From Lepeophtheirus salmonis (Eukaryota; Arthropoda; Copepoda; Siphonostomatoida; Caligidae), in NCBI RefSeq assembly GCF_016086655.4, contig NC_052135.2, positions 21,356,363 through 21,420,362 of the forward strand: 64,000 bases of DNA, written 5' to 3'. Under the pieces are notes generated by a model. The model ran no database searches and was not told where the DNA came from. It was given only the letters and a program-made list of their open reading frames with translations. The position numbers were made by a program, and so were the translations under genes. Shown piece after piece: positions 37,532 through 48,700 of this stretch (within the stretch, counting starts at the first letter, position 1; each line of letters starts with the position of its first letter).

Positions 37532-39501
37532 TAGTAGATAATATTGTAGAAAAACGCGTGCGAGGAGGAGGGAAAAAAAAAGACATATGGTATCATTGTT
37601 TAAAATACTGATGTGATTATCATCTGCCTGCTTTATTATGATTTTTGAGGGTATAACGAATGTATTTATTAGCAAAATGTTTAATGAAGATATACTACGT
37701 ATAATTGACTTCGACGTTTTTATCCGTTACAGTAGATTTGAAAACGTCACACTCCATGAAATTGTAATTCATTATGAACCTTATTCTCAGAATAATAGCT
37801 AATGAAACGACAAAGTAGAGTATTTGAAATATATTTGAAGCTCAAAGTTTAAAAAAGAAGGCTTTAATGAAATATAATCTACATACTAAAAAATAAACCA
37901 TTAAACATTTAAGTTAAATATACAAAATTAAACAATTAAAATCATATAACTATTAATAATAATAAATTATAAATAAAGAATATTGAATTAATAGATTGAT
38001 CCAGATAATTTTTTCTTGTTCTAACATCGGAATTCAGTTAAATATGTCATAACTTTAGGTTGCAATACACAAGCGAGACGTGGAGTTTAATCAAAAGATA
38101 ATCACCCCTCTTCTTCATGTGGAAGTTGCTATATACAATTGTGCACAGGATAGATATATCTCTACCGATGAGATCTAACTAATTATTAATAATAAAGTAA
38201 ATGTCAAAATCATAAAATTAGACAATAAATATATTAATAAAAAAATGTTAGAAATAAATTCATCTTAAAGATTTAGAGCAAAAGCTAATTATGTAGTAAT
38301 GTCCGGCGATATTACTCCTTATTAAGAGCATCAAAAAATATTTTCCCTCGTTATTAAGGTATGCTTATATAACAACATACTATTATCATGAAGGATATAC
38401 ACAATTGTTAATTATAATGCAACACCCAATGTAACTACCCTCGTTGTTGTGACCATTTAAACAGTTATTTTTGCATTTTATGAGTTTTCTGAACACCATT
38501 TCTTGGAGCCCATCAACCATAGCTTTAAGCCTTAAGGGATAAAAAAGTAATACTTAATGACTATGTAATATTGGAAAACCTAATTATCATACCCAAGTCT
38601 TAAAACGAAGTAAGTAGTCTCAGACAAACTTGTTGCAAACCATCCAAAGCTACTACCCCCGTTGTTGTGACCATTTAAGCAGTTGTTTTTGCCCTTTACT
38701 GAGTTGTGTATCATAAGTCATGTCTATAGTTGATAATATAGAGAAGAATTCTTGATATGTTTAGCTAAAATAGAATCATATTTTATGGTTAGATTTAAAA
38801 AAAAATTGAATACTTACTGTGAGATACTACAAAATTCCGAGTTCCATTTCGATATTCGTAAATACTTTTTACTGATAACTTGATCGTCATTTAGTGTGGA
38901 TGACTCAAAACATTTTTATATGTATTTCTATAAATGACATCAGTACCAACATCCTCCATTAATTTAATGATCGTTCCTCGGGAAGGGATATGTTTACCCT
39001 TGTATTTCTCCATAAATTTTTTGAACGTAGATGATTAGCAATGGATAAGGTTATATTACATGCAATAAGCATCGTTGTGAGATCAAAGTTAAAGTCTGAC
39101 TTGATGTATTCATCGTTAAATTGATTTTATAGATGAATATCCATACTCTCATTATGAGATGAGGATAATGAGTGGTGTGTAATTCTAGACAGGGGACTAA
39201 AGGCACATTTATATCGACAAATCCGACAAACCATCTGTTTCTCATCCGGTAATTATTTTCCAAATTCCTAGGCCTCCATTTTCAGAAATCCAGACAGAAG
39301 GCGACGTTATTTTAGGCATTTTATTCAGTTCTCTATCGACTATCCCCATCTAATATTATTATATTAATATTGAATAATAAAGGTGGGAATGATAACGTTC
39401 ATGATTGATAGAAGAAGATGTATATTATTTAATCAATGATGCCATAAGTAATTCTTCTTTTCTCCTCGCACGCTTTTGTATTCTTACCAAAATTATCACC
39501 C
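37532..39501 (-). mobile_element. CGGBP1-type hAT derivative, copy C (nested insertion)
   Basis: About 1.97 kb. Tips are tagtagataat...aaaaacgcgtgcgagg on the left and cctcgcacgcttttg...aaaattatcaccc on the right. Both sides are flanked by ttagcaatggata (37519-37531 and 39502-39514), and the host sequence is copy B/D. On the minus strand near 39280 the zinc-finger start of the transposase is readable as MENNYRMRNRWFVGF in the shifted frame; coding potential is destroyed. Confidence 0.7.
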
Positions 39502-39824
39502 TTAGCAATGGATAAGGGTATATACCTGCAATAAGCATCTTTGTGAGGTCAAAGTTAAAGTCAAACTTGATGTATTCATTATTAACTTGATTTTATAGAT
39601 TAATATCCATGTGCTCTTGATATGAGATGAGGATAATGAGAGGCGTTTAATTCTAGACAGGGGACTAAAGGCACAGTTATATCGACAAATCCGACAAGCC
39701 ATCTGCTTCTCGTCCAGTAAGTATTTTCCAAATTCCTGGGCCTCCATTTTCATAAATCCAGACTGAAGGCGACGTTATTTTAGGCATTTTATTCATTTCT
39801 CCATCAACTATCAGTATCTAATAG
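39502..39824 (-). mobile_element. CGGBP1-type hAT derivative, copy D (right part of interrupted copy)
   Basis: Continues copy B after the insertion. The minus-strand reading MEAQEFGKYLLDEKQMACRI followed by CRYNCAFSPLSRI keeps the C..C finger better than the other copies. It ends abruptly at ctatcagtatctaatag (39824) without the terminal repeat seen in copies A and C, so its right end is truncated. Confidence 0.65.
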
Positions 39825-40250
39825 GCTCGAAGTTTGACGAGATGGAATAGAGGGTATTAACAAAAATAAACTTTAAATTAAGTGTAGACGTGAATGATGT
39901 ACCAAGGCACATTCACGACGTGAGAAGTATCTTTGAGACATCGCCTCAAGTCCAAGGAGCAAAAGAAATGGACAAGATCGGGCAAATGAATCCAAATAAC
40001 GTTTCTGAAAGTAGGCCCGACTGCAATCGAAGATTGCCTAGTTAGTTCAAGGACTCTGTACCATGACTTGTTATTTTTGGTGTTTGAAATTTTCTGTTTG
40101 TTTGTGTATTATTAGTTTGGTTATTTGTTGTTGATTTTAACTGTGATAATGAGATCACAGGGGCGTGTAGCTCGAAAGCTTCGAACCAGTTCGGAACCCG
40201 TGAGATAACAAGGTGTTCAAGTTACATATCTCTATTTTGGCGGGTAGTAG
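39825..40250 (+). other. possible retroelement 3' end (weak)
   Basis: An open segment, VDVNDVPRHIHDVRSIFETS and on to RPDCNRRLPS, ends in a stop near 40045. It is followed by a T/G-rich non-coding stretch and gagatcacaggggcgtgtag. The layout resembles a pol C-terminus and LTR start of a Gypsy-like element, but no diagnostic motif was found. Confidence 0.2.
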
Positions 40251-40969
40251 ACATAAAGACCTCAAGAGAGGAAGGTATACTTAAGCAGTTGTATAAATCA
40301 TATTTATTTAGAGCGATACAAATGCATATCTGACAAATTATTGTGTTGATTAGTGGAGTGAAACGTGTCTATTTGTTAATTTAAGGATTCAAATTAATTA
40401 CTGTGTCAAGCTTCCGAAGATGTCCCATTTGTAGTTCACCTTTCGCTAGATTAAGGAGTGTGTTTCGGGTATAAATATTGAAGGAACTATATCTTTTTTT
40501 GTTCGCTACTTTTTATTACGATTTGTTATCAATTCTACGTATATCTTTAACCTACAGGCTATAGCTTCTAAACATTTTGGAGTGTCAGTTGCACTCCTAC
40601 AGCCTACGACACAACATTAATCAGAGTAGGGGAAAATCCGTATACTGCAAGTCTATGTAAAAACTTAAGTCATGACTCATGTCCTAGTCCTTAAATATTT
40701 TCATCGAATCCTCAGATTTAATTAAAGCTCATTTCATAGTCCATAACTATAATATGGGGTCAATAATATTAAGGCTTTTCTTGAGTCCACAATATACTAG
40801 CTTTGTAATATAAGTAGAGTCGCCAGACTCAGTTATGGAGTCCAAGTCTTAATAATAATCTTAAATTATACAATTAAGTTATAATATTAATTATTGTAAT
40901 AACAATTAATAAATCATAAATTTATATTTGAAAAATCTTGTTTCAAGGGGTGACAAGTGAAGTCAGATA
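40251..40969. other. no gene seen
   Basis: AT-rich sequence with no recognisable feature. Confidence 0.35.
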
Positions 40970-41510
40970 CAGGTGTGTGCGTCTAAAACTGAACACTCCT
41001 TTAAATTTTATGGCTTGAGGGCTTGACGAGGGGTTCTCTTGTAGACCTTAAGGCCAAGATCTTTTTTAACTAGCCGGTCCATGGTCCTTCTGCTGACCTT
41101 GAACTCCCTGGAGAGGCCGCTGTCGGTGACCTTGCCTCTCTTGTCCTCTACAGACTTTTTTTACGGCAGCAACCATTTCATCCGACCTTCGTGGCCTTGA
41201 CTTAGATCTTGTGGTCGCCTCAGGAGTCCCTTTGAACACCACGCTGTAAACAGTGGTGCGGCTGCAGTTCAGAACCTTGGGAATTTCAGTTGGAGTTTTT
41301 CCCCGCGCAGAAAGTTCCAAAATTGCCACTCGACGTCCCTCCATATTATCGGCTGTTGCTTCACTGTTGCTATTTAGATTTTGCGTGAGCTTTATTTATA
41401 ACTAGTCAAGATCCATTTCTCGAAGTATAAGCCGGTTTCAACTCAATAAAATCATGAATATGTGCATGGCGTAAAATTTTAATGAGTGTTCAGTTTTAGA
41501 CGCGCACACA
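40970..41510 (-). mobile_element. Tc1/mariner deletion derivative with terminal inverted repeats
   Basis: 541 bp bounded by TA. The left tip has gtctaaaactgaacactc and, on the other strand, the right tip has the same block followed by attaaaattttacgcc. On the minus strand from 41344 the helix-turn-helix start of a transposase reads MEGRRVAILELSARGKTPTE then LNCSRTTVYSVV. A frameshift near 41155 moves the continuation into VTDSGLSREFKVSRRTMDRL and VYKRTPRQALKP, after which the catalytic half is deleted. Non-autonomous. Confidence 0.85.
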
Positions 41511-42141
41511 TATATATCACTAATACTTATTTCATCAAGTTACATTAATAATTACGTTTGTATGATTGTTAAAAGATTGAATCTTTGGTCGTAGGGTTGT
41601 TATTTATTTTGTAATAGGGGGGGGATGATGGTTCAGGGGCTGGCTTAAATGCTAGGGGTAAAAGACCCAGGGGTAGCCATCTATGGGGTAGGATCCCTAG
41701 AACTATTATTGTATTCTGGGATCTGGAGCAATCCATTTAATGCTAACCGCACAACCTCATCGGTGGGATAAAAAACATTTTAACAAAAAAAAAAAATATG
41801 GCGGTAGATTCTTAGCAAATTTGTATTTTTTTGCCATTTAACGGTACTAAAGACCGATTAGTTGGTCTTTCAATCCTAACTACCTTTTTATATGATTTAA
41901 TCCTAGCTATGAGTGAAAAAATTTAGGTCCTTAGGACCGTTAGATGCTAAAAAAGATTAAACCGATAAAAAAAGACGGACAGGGGGCAACCAGACTTAAG
42001 ACTTATTAGGAAAGCTGTCCTAGGACCTATATAACACTACTTAAGAGAGATTTATTATATCATCTTTAAAGAAAGGATCTTTGTAAAGAAAAAACGAAGT
42101 TTAGAAATTAGAAATAAAAAAGGACATAAAATCATCATTGT
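41511..42141. other. no gene seen
   Basis: Contains a G-rich tract (41620-41632), a run of A (41786-41797) and short self-complementary bits such as ggtccttaggacc (41926-41938). Nothing coding was recognised. Confidence 0.35.
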
Positions 42142-42311
42142 AGTCATTCTTGCCTATACTTAAATCGAAGTCTTATGCAAAATCTTCCATGTCCCATAAA
42201 TTAATAAAAAATCTTCAAAAACTTAAAATCAGTTTTGAAGATTTTTTATTAAGTCATGGGACATGGAAGATTTTGCATAATACTTCGATTAGAAAAAAGG
42301 CAAGAATGACT
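42142..42311. repeat. long hairpin, about 80-bp arms, 9-nt loop
   Basis: 42142-42222 and 42232-42311 are imperfect reverse complements (ttatgcaaaatcttccatgt and acatggaagattttgcataa; caagaatgac ends), with roughly a tenth of positions mismatched. An ORF over it is an artefact of the palindrome. Confidence 0.85.
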
Positions 42312-43007
42312 GCAATGAAGATCTCGAATTCTACTTTGAGTCCAAAAGGATTTACGATTATAACTCTGCAGATTGAGTACACACAAATATTCAATCCGGT
42401 TTCTCATATAATAAACAAGTACGAATTAAATATTTAGTAATGACAACATTTTAGGAAAAGAGTAAATTCACTCCTCAGTTTACCAACTAAAAAAAAATAT
42501 AAAATAGGTGACCTAAAAATTGCACTACTTATATCATCATCTTGTACATACTCCGTCAAAAATCTATTATTAATTCATCGTATAAAATAACCCACTAAAT
42601 TCATTATTTTCCCAAATTTTTGTCATAGGATTATATAGAAGTTTGTATCAAAGATTTTTTTCATACATAAGTCGAAACAATCAGTCTAAGAATTTACTTG
42701 AATTGTAAAATGTTCTTACATTTTACAATTAACTTTTTTGATGACGTTGTACCGACGCATTATAATTTAAAGAGACATAATTTTAAATATCAACTAAGAA
42801 TCTCTGACTATATTTTTTTGACTTTATATTTTTATCAGCTACCAAATGATTTATTTTGTGCTTCTTTTCGCATAAAACGTTCCATGATCCAACAAAATAT
42901 CTACTTGTTAATAAGGTGAAATAATAACGAGGGATAGAGCACGGAAATTGAAATCAAACCACCTCTTTTTTGCTGTGGGGATACCTTCAATAAATAAATA
43001 TTGGATA

Positions 43008-43636
43008 TCTATGTATTAAATATGAATGTGAATGTCTGTGTATGTGTGTGTGAGTCTTGGAATATGAGCCAAACCAATTAATGAACTTTTCGGAAATTTT
43101 AAGGGATGGTTATAGTATCAATTTTTTTGGCCTTCAAATAGCATTTTTCAAAAACAAATTTTTTGAATAAAAAATGACTATTTCATATAAAACAAAAAAT
43201 AAAGACCGTAAAATTATTAGAATGATTCTTGCAGCATCTTGGTATGTATCTTTGCAAACTTTTTTAAAAGAGATTATAAGATTTAGAGAAGAATAAAAAG
43301 AAGCGAACATAAGACAAAGAAATTTTGACAATAATATGAAAGATATTCGAACGATATTTCAAATTTAATATTTGTTTATTCTTTAAGCCTTATAATCTCT
43401 TTTAGAAATAAAAGCATGAGTTCAGAATTAATTTTAATTTCTTAATGTCCCGGGCAACGCCGGACAAATCTACCCTATCTCTTTATAAGAAAAGGGTGTA
43501 TACAAACACCAATATGCAGTGATAAATATTGTTATAATTTTACGTTCTATATTTTTTGTCTTAAATTAAGCAGAAAAGCTCTTCATTAATTTTGTTTCCT
43601 TAATGTCCCCGGCAACGCCGAGCAAACCAACTATAG
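43008..43636 (+). mobile_element. non-autonomous Helitron-like element H1
   Basis: Begins TCTATGTATTAAATATGAATG with GT-rich sequence (gtgtatgtgtgtgtgag). It ends with a GC hairpin, ccccggcaacgccgagc, followed by ctatag|t. A second copy of the hairpin-bearing end (cccgggcaacgccgg) lies inside at 43449-43463. Helitrons start with TC and end in a hairpin plus CTRR, without target duplications. Confidence 0.6.
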
Positions 43637-43839
43637 TATATTTGATAATTAAAAATGATGAAAATCTTGTATATTTAAAAAAAAAAATCAAACTTGCCCT
43701 CAAGAGCCCAGGAATCTGATATGATATTAGAATTGACTATGTTTATTCTGCTTAAAGAGTTGAATTATCTAGCGGAAGGCTCTATAGATATGAGAATAAT
43801 GGATCAACCAAAATTATCTTGTGTTTTATGTTTAAAAGT

Positions 43840-44690
43840 GTCCTAGGCAGGTATAATGACGTAGTCGCAATGGTTCTTCTATCAAAAATTGATTCAAAAG
43901 TCCTGAAAAAATGATTATTCAAAGTTCTTAAACTTGTTACTGACGTTAGGTTTAGACCAATCACCATCATGACTGATGATCATTCCATTGACCTTGATTT
44001 TTTTAAGAACGAATTAGGAAATGGTTCCACTCCATTCTTTATTGAAAAATTTTTCTCCATCTCAAAAAAAAAAAATAATATCATTATTTGATTCAATCCA
44101 TATTAGCGAAAATTTCTACAATAACCTTAAACATTTAGTTTTTCCATCTTTTGAAAACCATAATGAACACTTGTAAGTGCATTCTCCCCATGTTGTTGAA
44201 ATTTATTAAAAAGAAATGAGCCTAAGAATCCAATTTACTAATTTTAATAAAATATACTATCAATATATTATCTTGTAAGTTCTTTTATGATTCTACTATA
44301 GAAGCTTTGAAACATTATGGAAATGCCAAGGGGTCCTGCACAGTCTATTTTAGGAGTAAATGAATGTTGTAGGGATATGTTTAGCTTATCTAATCATGTT
44401 AATATTTAAATCGATGAAAATGGTAGCCATCTAATTATTGATTCTTTTTTTAATGAACTTAATAGGGGGTGGACTTGTCAGACCGAGTGATTTTATGTTT
44501 CTGACTGTATTTTATACTTATAATTTACTGAAGTTTATATTTGTTTTTGATATTATAAAAAATGTCTTATTTTCTTATAAGAATCCTAGAAATGTATTTA
44601 TATCTTGTCTAAAAGAAATGCTGATGTGTCAAAATCATGTGACATGGATTGTATACAGCAAGTGTGCTGATGACCATTAATTTTAACTTA
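43840..44690 (+). pseudogene. P-element (THAP9-like) transposase remnant
   Basis: In-order fragments: YNDVVAMVLLSKIDSKVLKK, then TDVRFRPITIMTDDHSIDLD (the region with the D.N.... block of P transposases), FFIEKFFS and SLFDSIHISENFYNNLKHLV. The last resembles the FD.VH..K...NN motif. Next come STIEALKHYGN, and LIGGGLVRPSDFMFLTVFYT, resembling the RGGL..PS block near the C-terminus. Stops and frameshifts separate them. Flanking sequence to 45010, including a GTAAGT at 44826, is shared with the inverted copy at 26225-26640. Family call is by motif order only. Confidence 0.6.
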
Positions 44691-44829
44691 TATTTGAATT
44701 TTGTTGCTTCTAAATTGTTTGATTTACTTTCAAAAAAATATATTAAAGATAATTAGTTTGATTCTATAAAAAAAAAAAACGAAGGCAGCCAAAAAATAAT
44801 GAATCAGGGGAAAAAATTAAAAAAGTAAG

Positions 44830-45010
44830 TACATTGTTGTAATTTTTGTATTTTGTATGGGTTTCTATGTAATATATTGATAAATATAAAGTTAGAATCA
44901 CAGACATTTATTGTGTTTTAATTTATATTGATTCAGGTGTTGGGGGTTCAGAACGAATTGAATTATTCTTAGAATTCGAAAACGATTTATATCGTCAATC
45001 AGAACTTTTA
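44830..45010 (+). repeat. flank of P-like element, inverted partner of 26240-26420
   Basis: About 180 bp nearly identical, in inverse orientation, to 26240-26420 (acattgttgtaatttttgta; catgggtttctatgtaatat-like blocks; gttcagaacgaattgaat). Confidence 0.8.
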
Positions 45011-45255
45011 ATATATGTTACTACAACATAAATTATTCAAATGGAAATAAGATTTGAAAAATAATTTTACTTGGGAACATTGTGGAACATTAAACGATGT
45101 ATATATTAAGTGAATGTCTAATTGTGTATTTAAAAAAAAAAAAAAAAAAAACATTAAGAAAAGTGTGTACTCTCCATCTCTATAGTATTCCTTGGTCAAT
45201 GATAGTCTGGGAGTACTTGAGAGATAAATAGCAGTTGATGTGATTGAATTATTTG

Positions 45256-45340
45256 GCTAAATACCATATGATTTTAGGCATTTTTTCTGTTTCTTTTTGG
45301 AAGAAAGGTTGCGTGATCCAATAAAGGTAACGACGTACTA
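45256..45340 (-). repeat. R5 repeat terminus
   Basis: A conserved end block, on the plus-like strand reading cgttacctttattggatca, gcaaccttt and aaa.agaaacagaaaa. It recurs at 50215-50300 (minus), 54325-54390 (plus), 55498-55560 (plus) and 63715-63765 (plus). It marks the tips of an unclassified DNA element family. Confidence 0.55.
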
Positions 45341-45782
45341 TGGAGTTCAAGTCTTTGCTTCTGAGATCAAGCTGAGTCGCAGGGATTCAAAATATGGGCT
45401 CAAGTCTAAGTTGAGTTGTATGTCTTCTGTCCAGGTTCCCACCACCGTTAATAAGTGACTATTGTATCTTAAATTATATATTTATTATTATACTATTGAA
45501 AACTCCTTATCTCCGTGGTGGAATATTCACAAAAGGAAAAATCAAAGAATAAAATAATCTCTTCTTTACCCACAATAATTCGAGAATGTGAGGCGCGTGT
45601 CATCTCTCCTTATTTTATAAGCTCAGGTTAATATTACTGGATACATAAAACATTATTATTTTTAAAAATGCAATGTAACATAGGTATACAATAATATGTA
45701 TAACTAAATAACATTTACATAGCATAAAATACAGTAGGAATAATTATATTAGTAGTTACCATTTAAAGCCTTTATTTTCAAC

Positions 45783-48700
45783 ATGATAGTTTTCTTTCTA
45801 TTCTTTATTATTTATGCTTTACAATGTACAATGACTAAAATTCTTTGTGACCATAATGGGTAAGACTTAATCAAATCCTAATTATATTAAAATATCATAA
45901 GAAGAAAATGAGTTGGCTCTTAAATTTCAAATAACTTTGAATCTTACGTATGTGATGGGTGAATACAAAAACAATCTTGAACAAAAATCTAGGAAAAAAG
46001 AAAATACCAAAATATTTTCTTATTTAATATAGAATAATATTTATAAGCTTTGCATTCCAATTTCCAGAATAAGTTCAGATACGCAAGAATATTAACTATA
46101 ATTTATAACTTTTCTCTTTATTTATGAGAAAGACTTTGTCCCCGATAGAGTTGTAAATTGATAGGATTTTTGGTATTTAAAAAAATAGAAACCAAAAATT
46201 AATATGGGAACAATTTGAAGAAGATAGGCTTAGCTGTCATGATGTTTCATTAAATTAACTGCGAGAAGCTGTGAGTTGAAGGAAAAAAACACATTTTCCA
46301 CTTCGTATCAAGCAAGAAATGGGCAGGAATTACTTCGTTAGCTACCTTCAATTCTACTCTAAGTCAAACAAGGACTTACATTTATAACTCATTCTTTTTG
46401 AAGTATAAAGTGTAACCACGAGTGTCATGGTTACACTTTATACTTGTTGTTCTTTATTTAAGAATGAAAGAATAATGATAAAATCTTTAGAAAGTAAAAA
46501 CACTGTTAATATTCCCAATAACAACAAAAATTGCTCGCTGAAAAAGGGCCTAGAATTTACAAACCTACCAATATGGCCTTTCAAATAAAATTTATTAATT
46601 TTTAATACTTTCATGAAAATTATAATTTCAGTGCAATTTATGCACTGTGGGATTTCCAAGAATAATTTGTTCAAATAAAAATTACAATAGTCTAATATGA
46701 ACAATGTAATACATGCTCCATTTATAGAAAGGTCATTCAACATTGTTTTTGTGTTGACAGGTGACATATCTATGTGTGCTGTTGAAGAATGATTTCTTTA
46801 TTAACACCGAGGGGTCCATTGAAATCTGAACACTTTGAATTTTAAACTTCAAGAAGATATAATATCTATATATTAAAATATAAAGGCCCGTGTGTGTGTG
46901 TGTCCATCAATCACAGCCGAGCCAATGAATGGATTTTCCTGAAATTTTTCATGTATGTTCGTATAGTTCCAGAAACAGTTCTGGTAACATTTTTGGTCTT
47001 TAGGGCTATGGCCGCCTTTAAATGGCATTTTTAGCACTTCACCGGTACAACTTGAAGGCCAGGGTGTATTTGAGATATTTGTAGAGTTCTCTGATGTTCA
47101 GGGAAGCGGCAGTGGAAGAATTGATCCTACCCTAGGGACCAGCAGCCCCTAATCCGTGGGCGGGCGTGTATTATACATTTAAAGAAGAGATTATTGGTGC
47201 TTACAAACGCGGCGGCGGTTGAGTTTAAACTGCCTTGAAGCCCTGTACTTCGCTTGAGTAATCCATGGGCGGCAGTGTATTCTAGCATATTAGAAGGAGG
47301 GTTGGTTGGTTAGTGCTCAGAGAAGGGACAGTGGAGAAATTTAACTTTACTTGTCCTAGCAGTTCATCTGCGCAATCTGTGGGCTGGGGCTTACTATAGA
47401 ATATTAGAAGGGTTCCTTGGTCCCTTGAAACACAGTGGCAGTAGAGTTTAAGCTGTATTTTCGCCCAGTTCTTCACCCGTACAACCTGAGATCCAGGGTG
47501 TATTTAAGGATATTAGGAAGTTTCCTTGGTGCTCAGGGAAATGGCTACGAGACTGCGAGTTCAATGTCTGACCCAGAATAAAGCAATTGCGTGACAGAAG
47601 AATGCCTATATATTATTATACTCATGCTGATAAAACCGACATGATAATATATTTTACAATCTTTATTTTTGTTCTATATTAAGCAGAAGAGTTCTTCATT
47701 AATTTTAATTTCTTAATGTCCCGGGCAACGCCTACTCTAGTAATTTATTAATTAACAATAAAATTTCAACAAAATTAATACTTTCAGTAGATGTGTGTCT
47801 GACCTCTATTGATTATTAATGTAGCCGCCCTTAGCGGCAATAATGGCATCCAGACGGTGGTAGAAGGCCTAGCCTCTCCACCATCACAAGGCTCTGTTCA
47901 CACACTTTTCTAATAGCTCTCTGGACAGTCTGGTATAAAATCCCGATATATCTTGCATGGACCTTCATGGACTTGTGAAGATTGGCCTAGGCTGTTTTCT
48001 TAAACTCCTCCGGGTCCAGTTTGGGCTTTTTGACAGAGCTTTCCTTATTCTCCAACGTTTCGTACTTACTGACGGAGTAAATGTTGGTCCTGGAGACACC
48101 CAACTTCTATGAGTGAACAAATGGAAAATCGTCTGTCATTTTCAAGTGTCCTTTTCTCGACTTGTACGTAAGTTAGAGAGATAAGATTTGTTTTGTTTGC
48201 TAACTAATTGTTTGTGCTTTAATATATCTAAATATGAATTAATTTTAATTGCTCAACCTTCATTAATTATTAAATTATAAGTGCTCAGATTTCAAAAGAA
48301 CACCCGGTGGATAAATACAAGAAAAATGAAGTTTAACCTACGTATTGTGTACCTACATACATACAAAACAATATATATATATTAAATGCGAATATCATTG
48401 TGTGTGTGGGTGTGTTTGTCGCAGAATAACCCCCAAATCAATGAAAGGATTTTGCAAAAGACCGTAAGAATGATTCTCGCTGCATCTTAGTATGTATCTT
48501 TGCAATCTTTTTTTGAAGGAGAATATAAGATTTGGAGAAGAATAAAAAAAGAGAAAATAAAACAAAGGATTTTTTACCATAATATGAAAGATGAGCAAAT
48601 GATAGTTCAGCCCGAATATTTTTTTCTTCTCTAAACCTTATAATCTCTTTTAGAAATAAAAACAGATGAGTTTAGAATTAATTTTAATTTCTTAATGTCC

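Noticed and set aside
39825..40250. A confident LTR retrotransposon call
   Set aside because: No protease, reverse transcriptase or integrase motif and no paired LTR could be seen, so it is kept only as a weak note.
42150..42437. 95-codon ORF on the plus strand
   Set aside because: Runs through both arms of the 80-bp hairpin and an R3 fragment, so it is a by-product of repeats.
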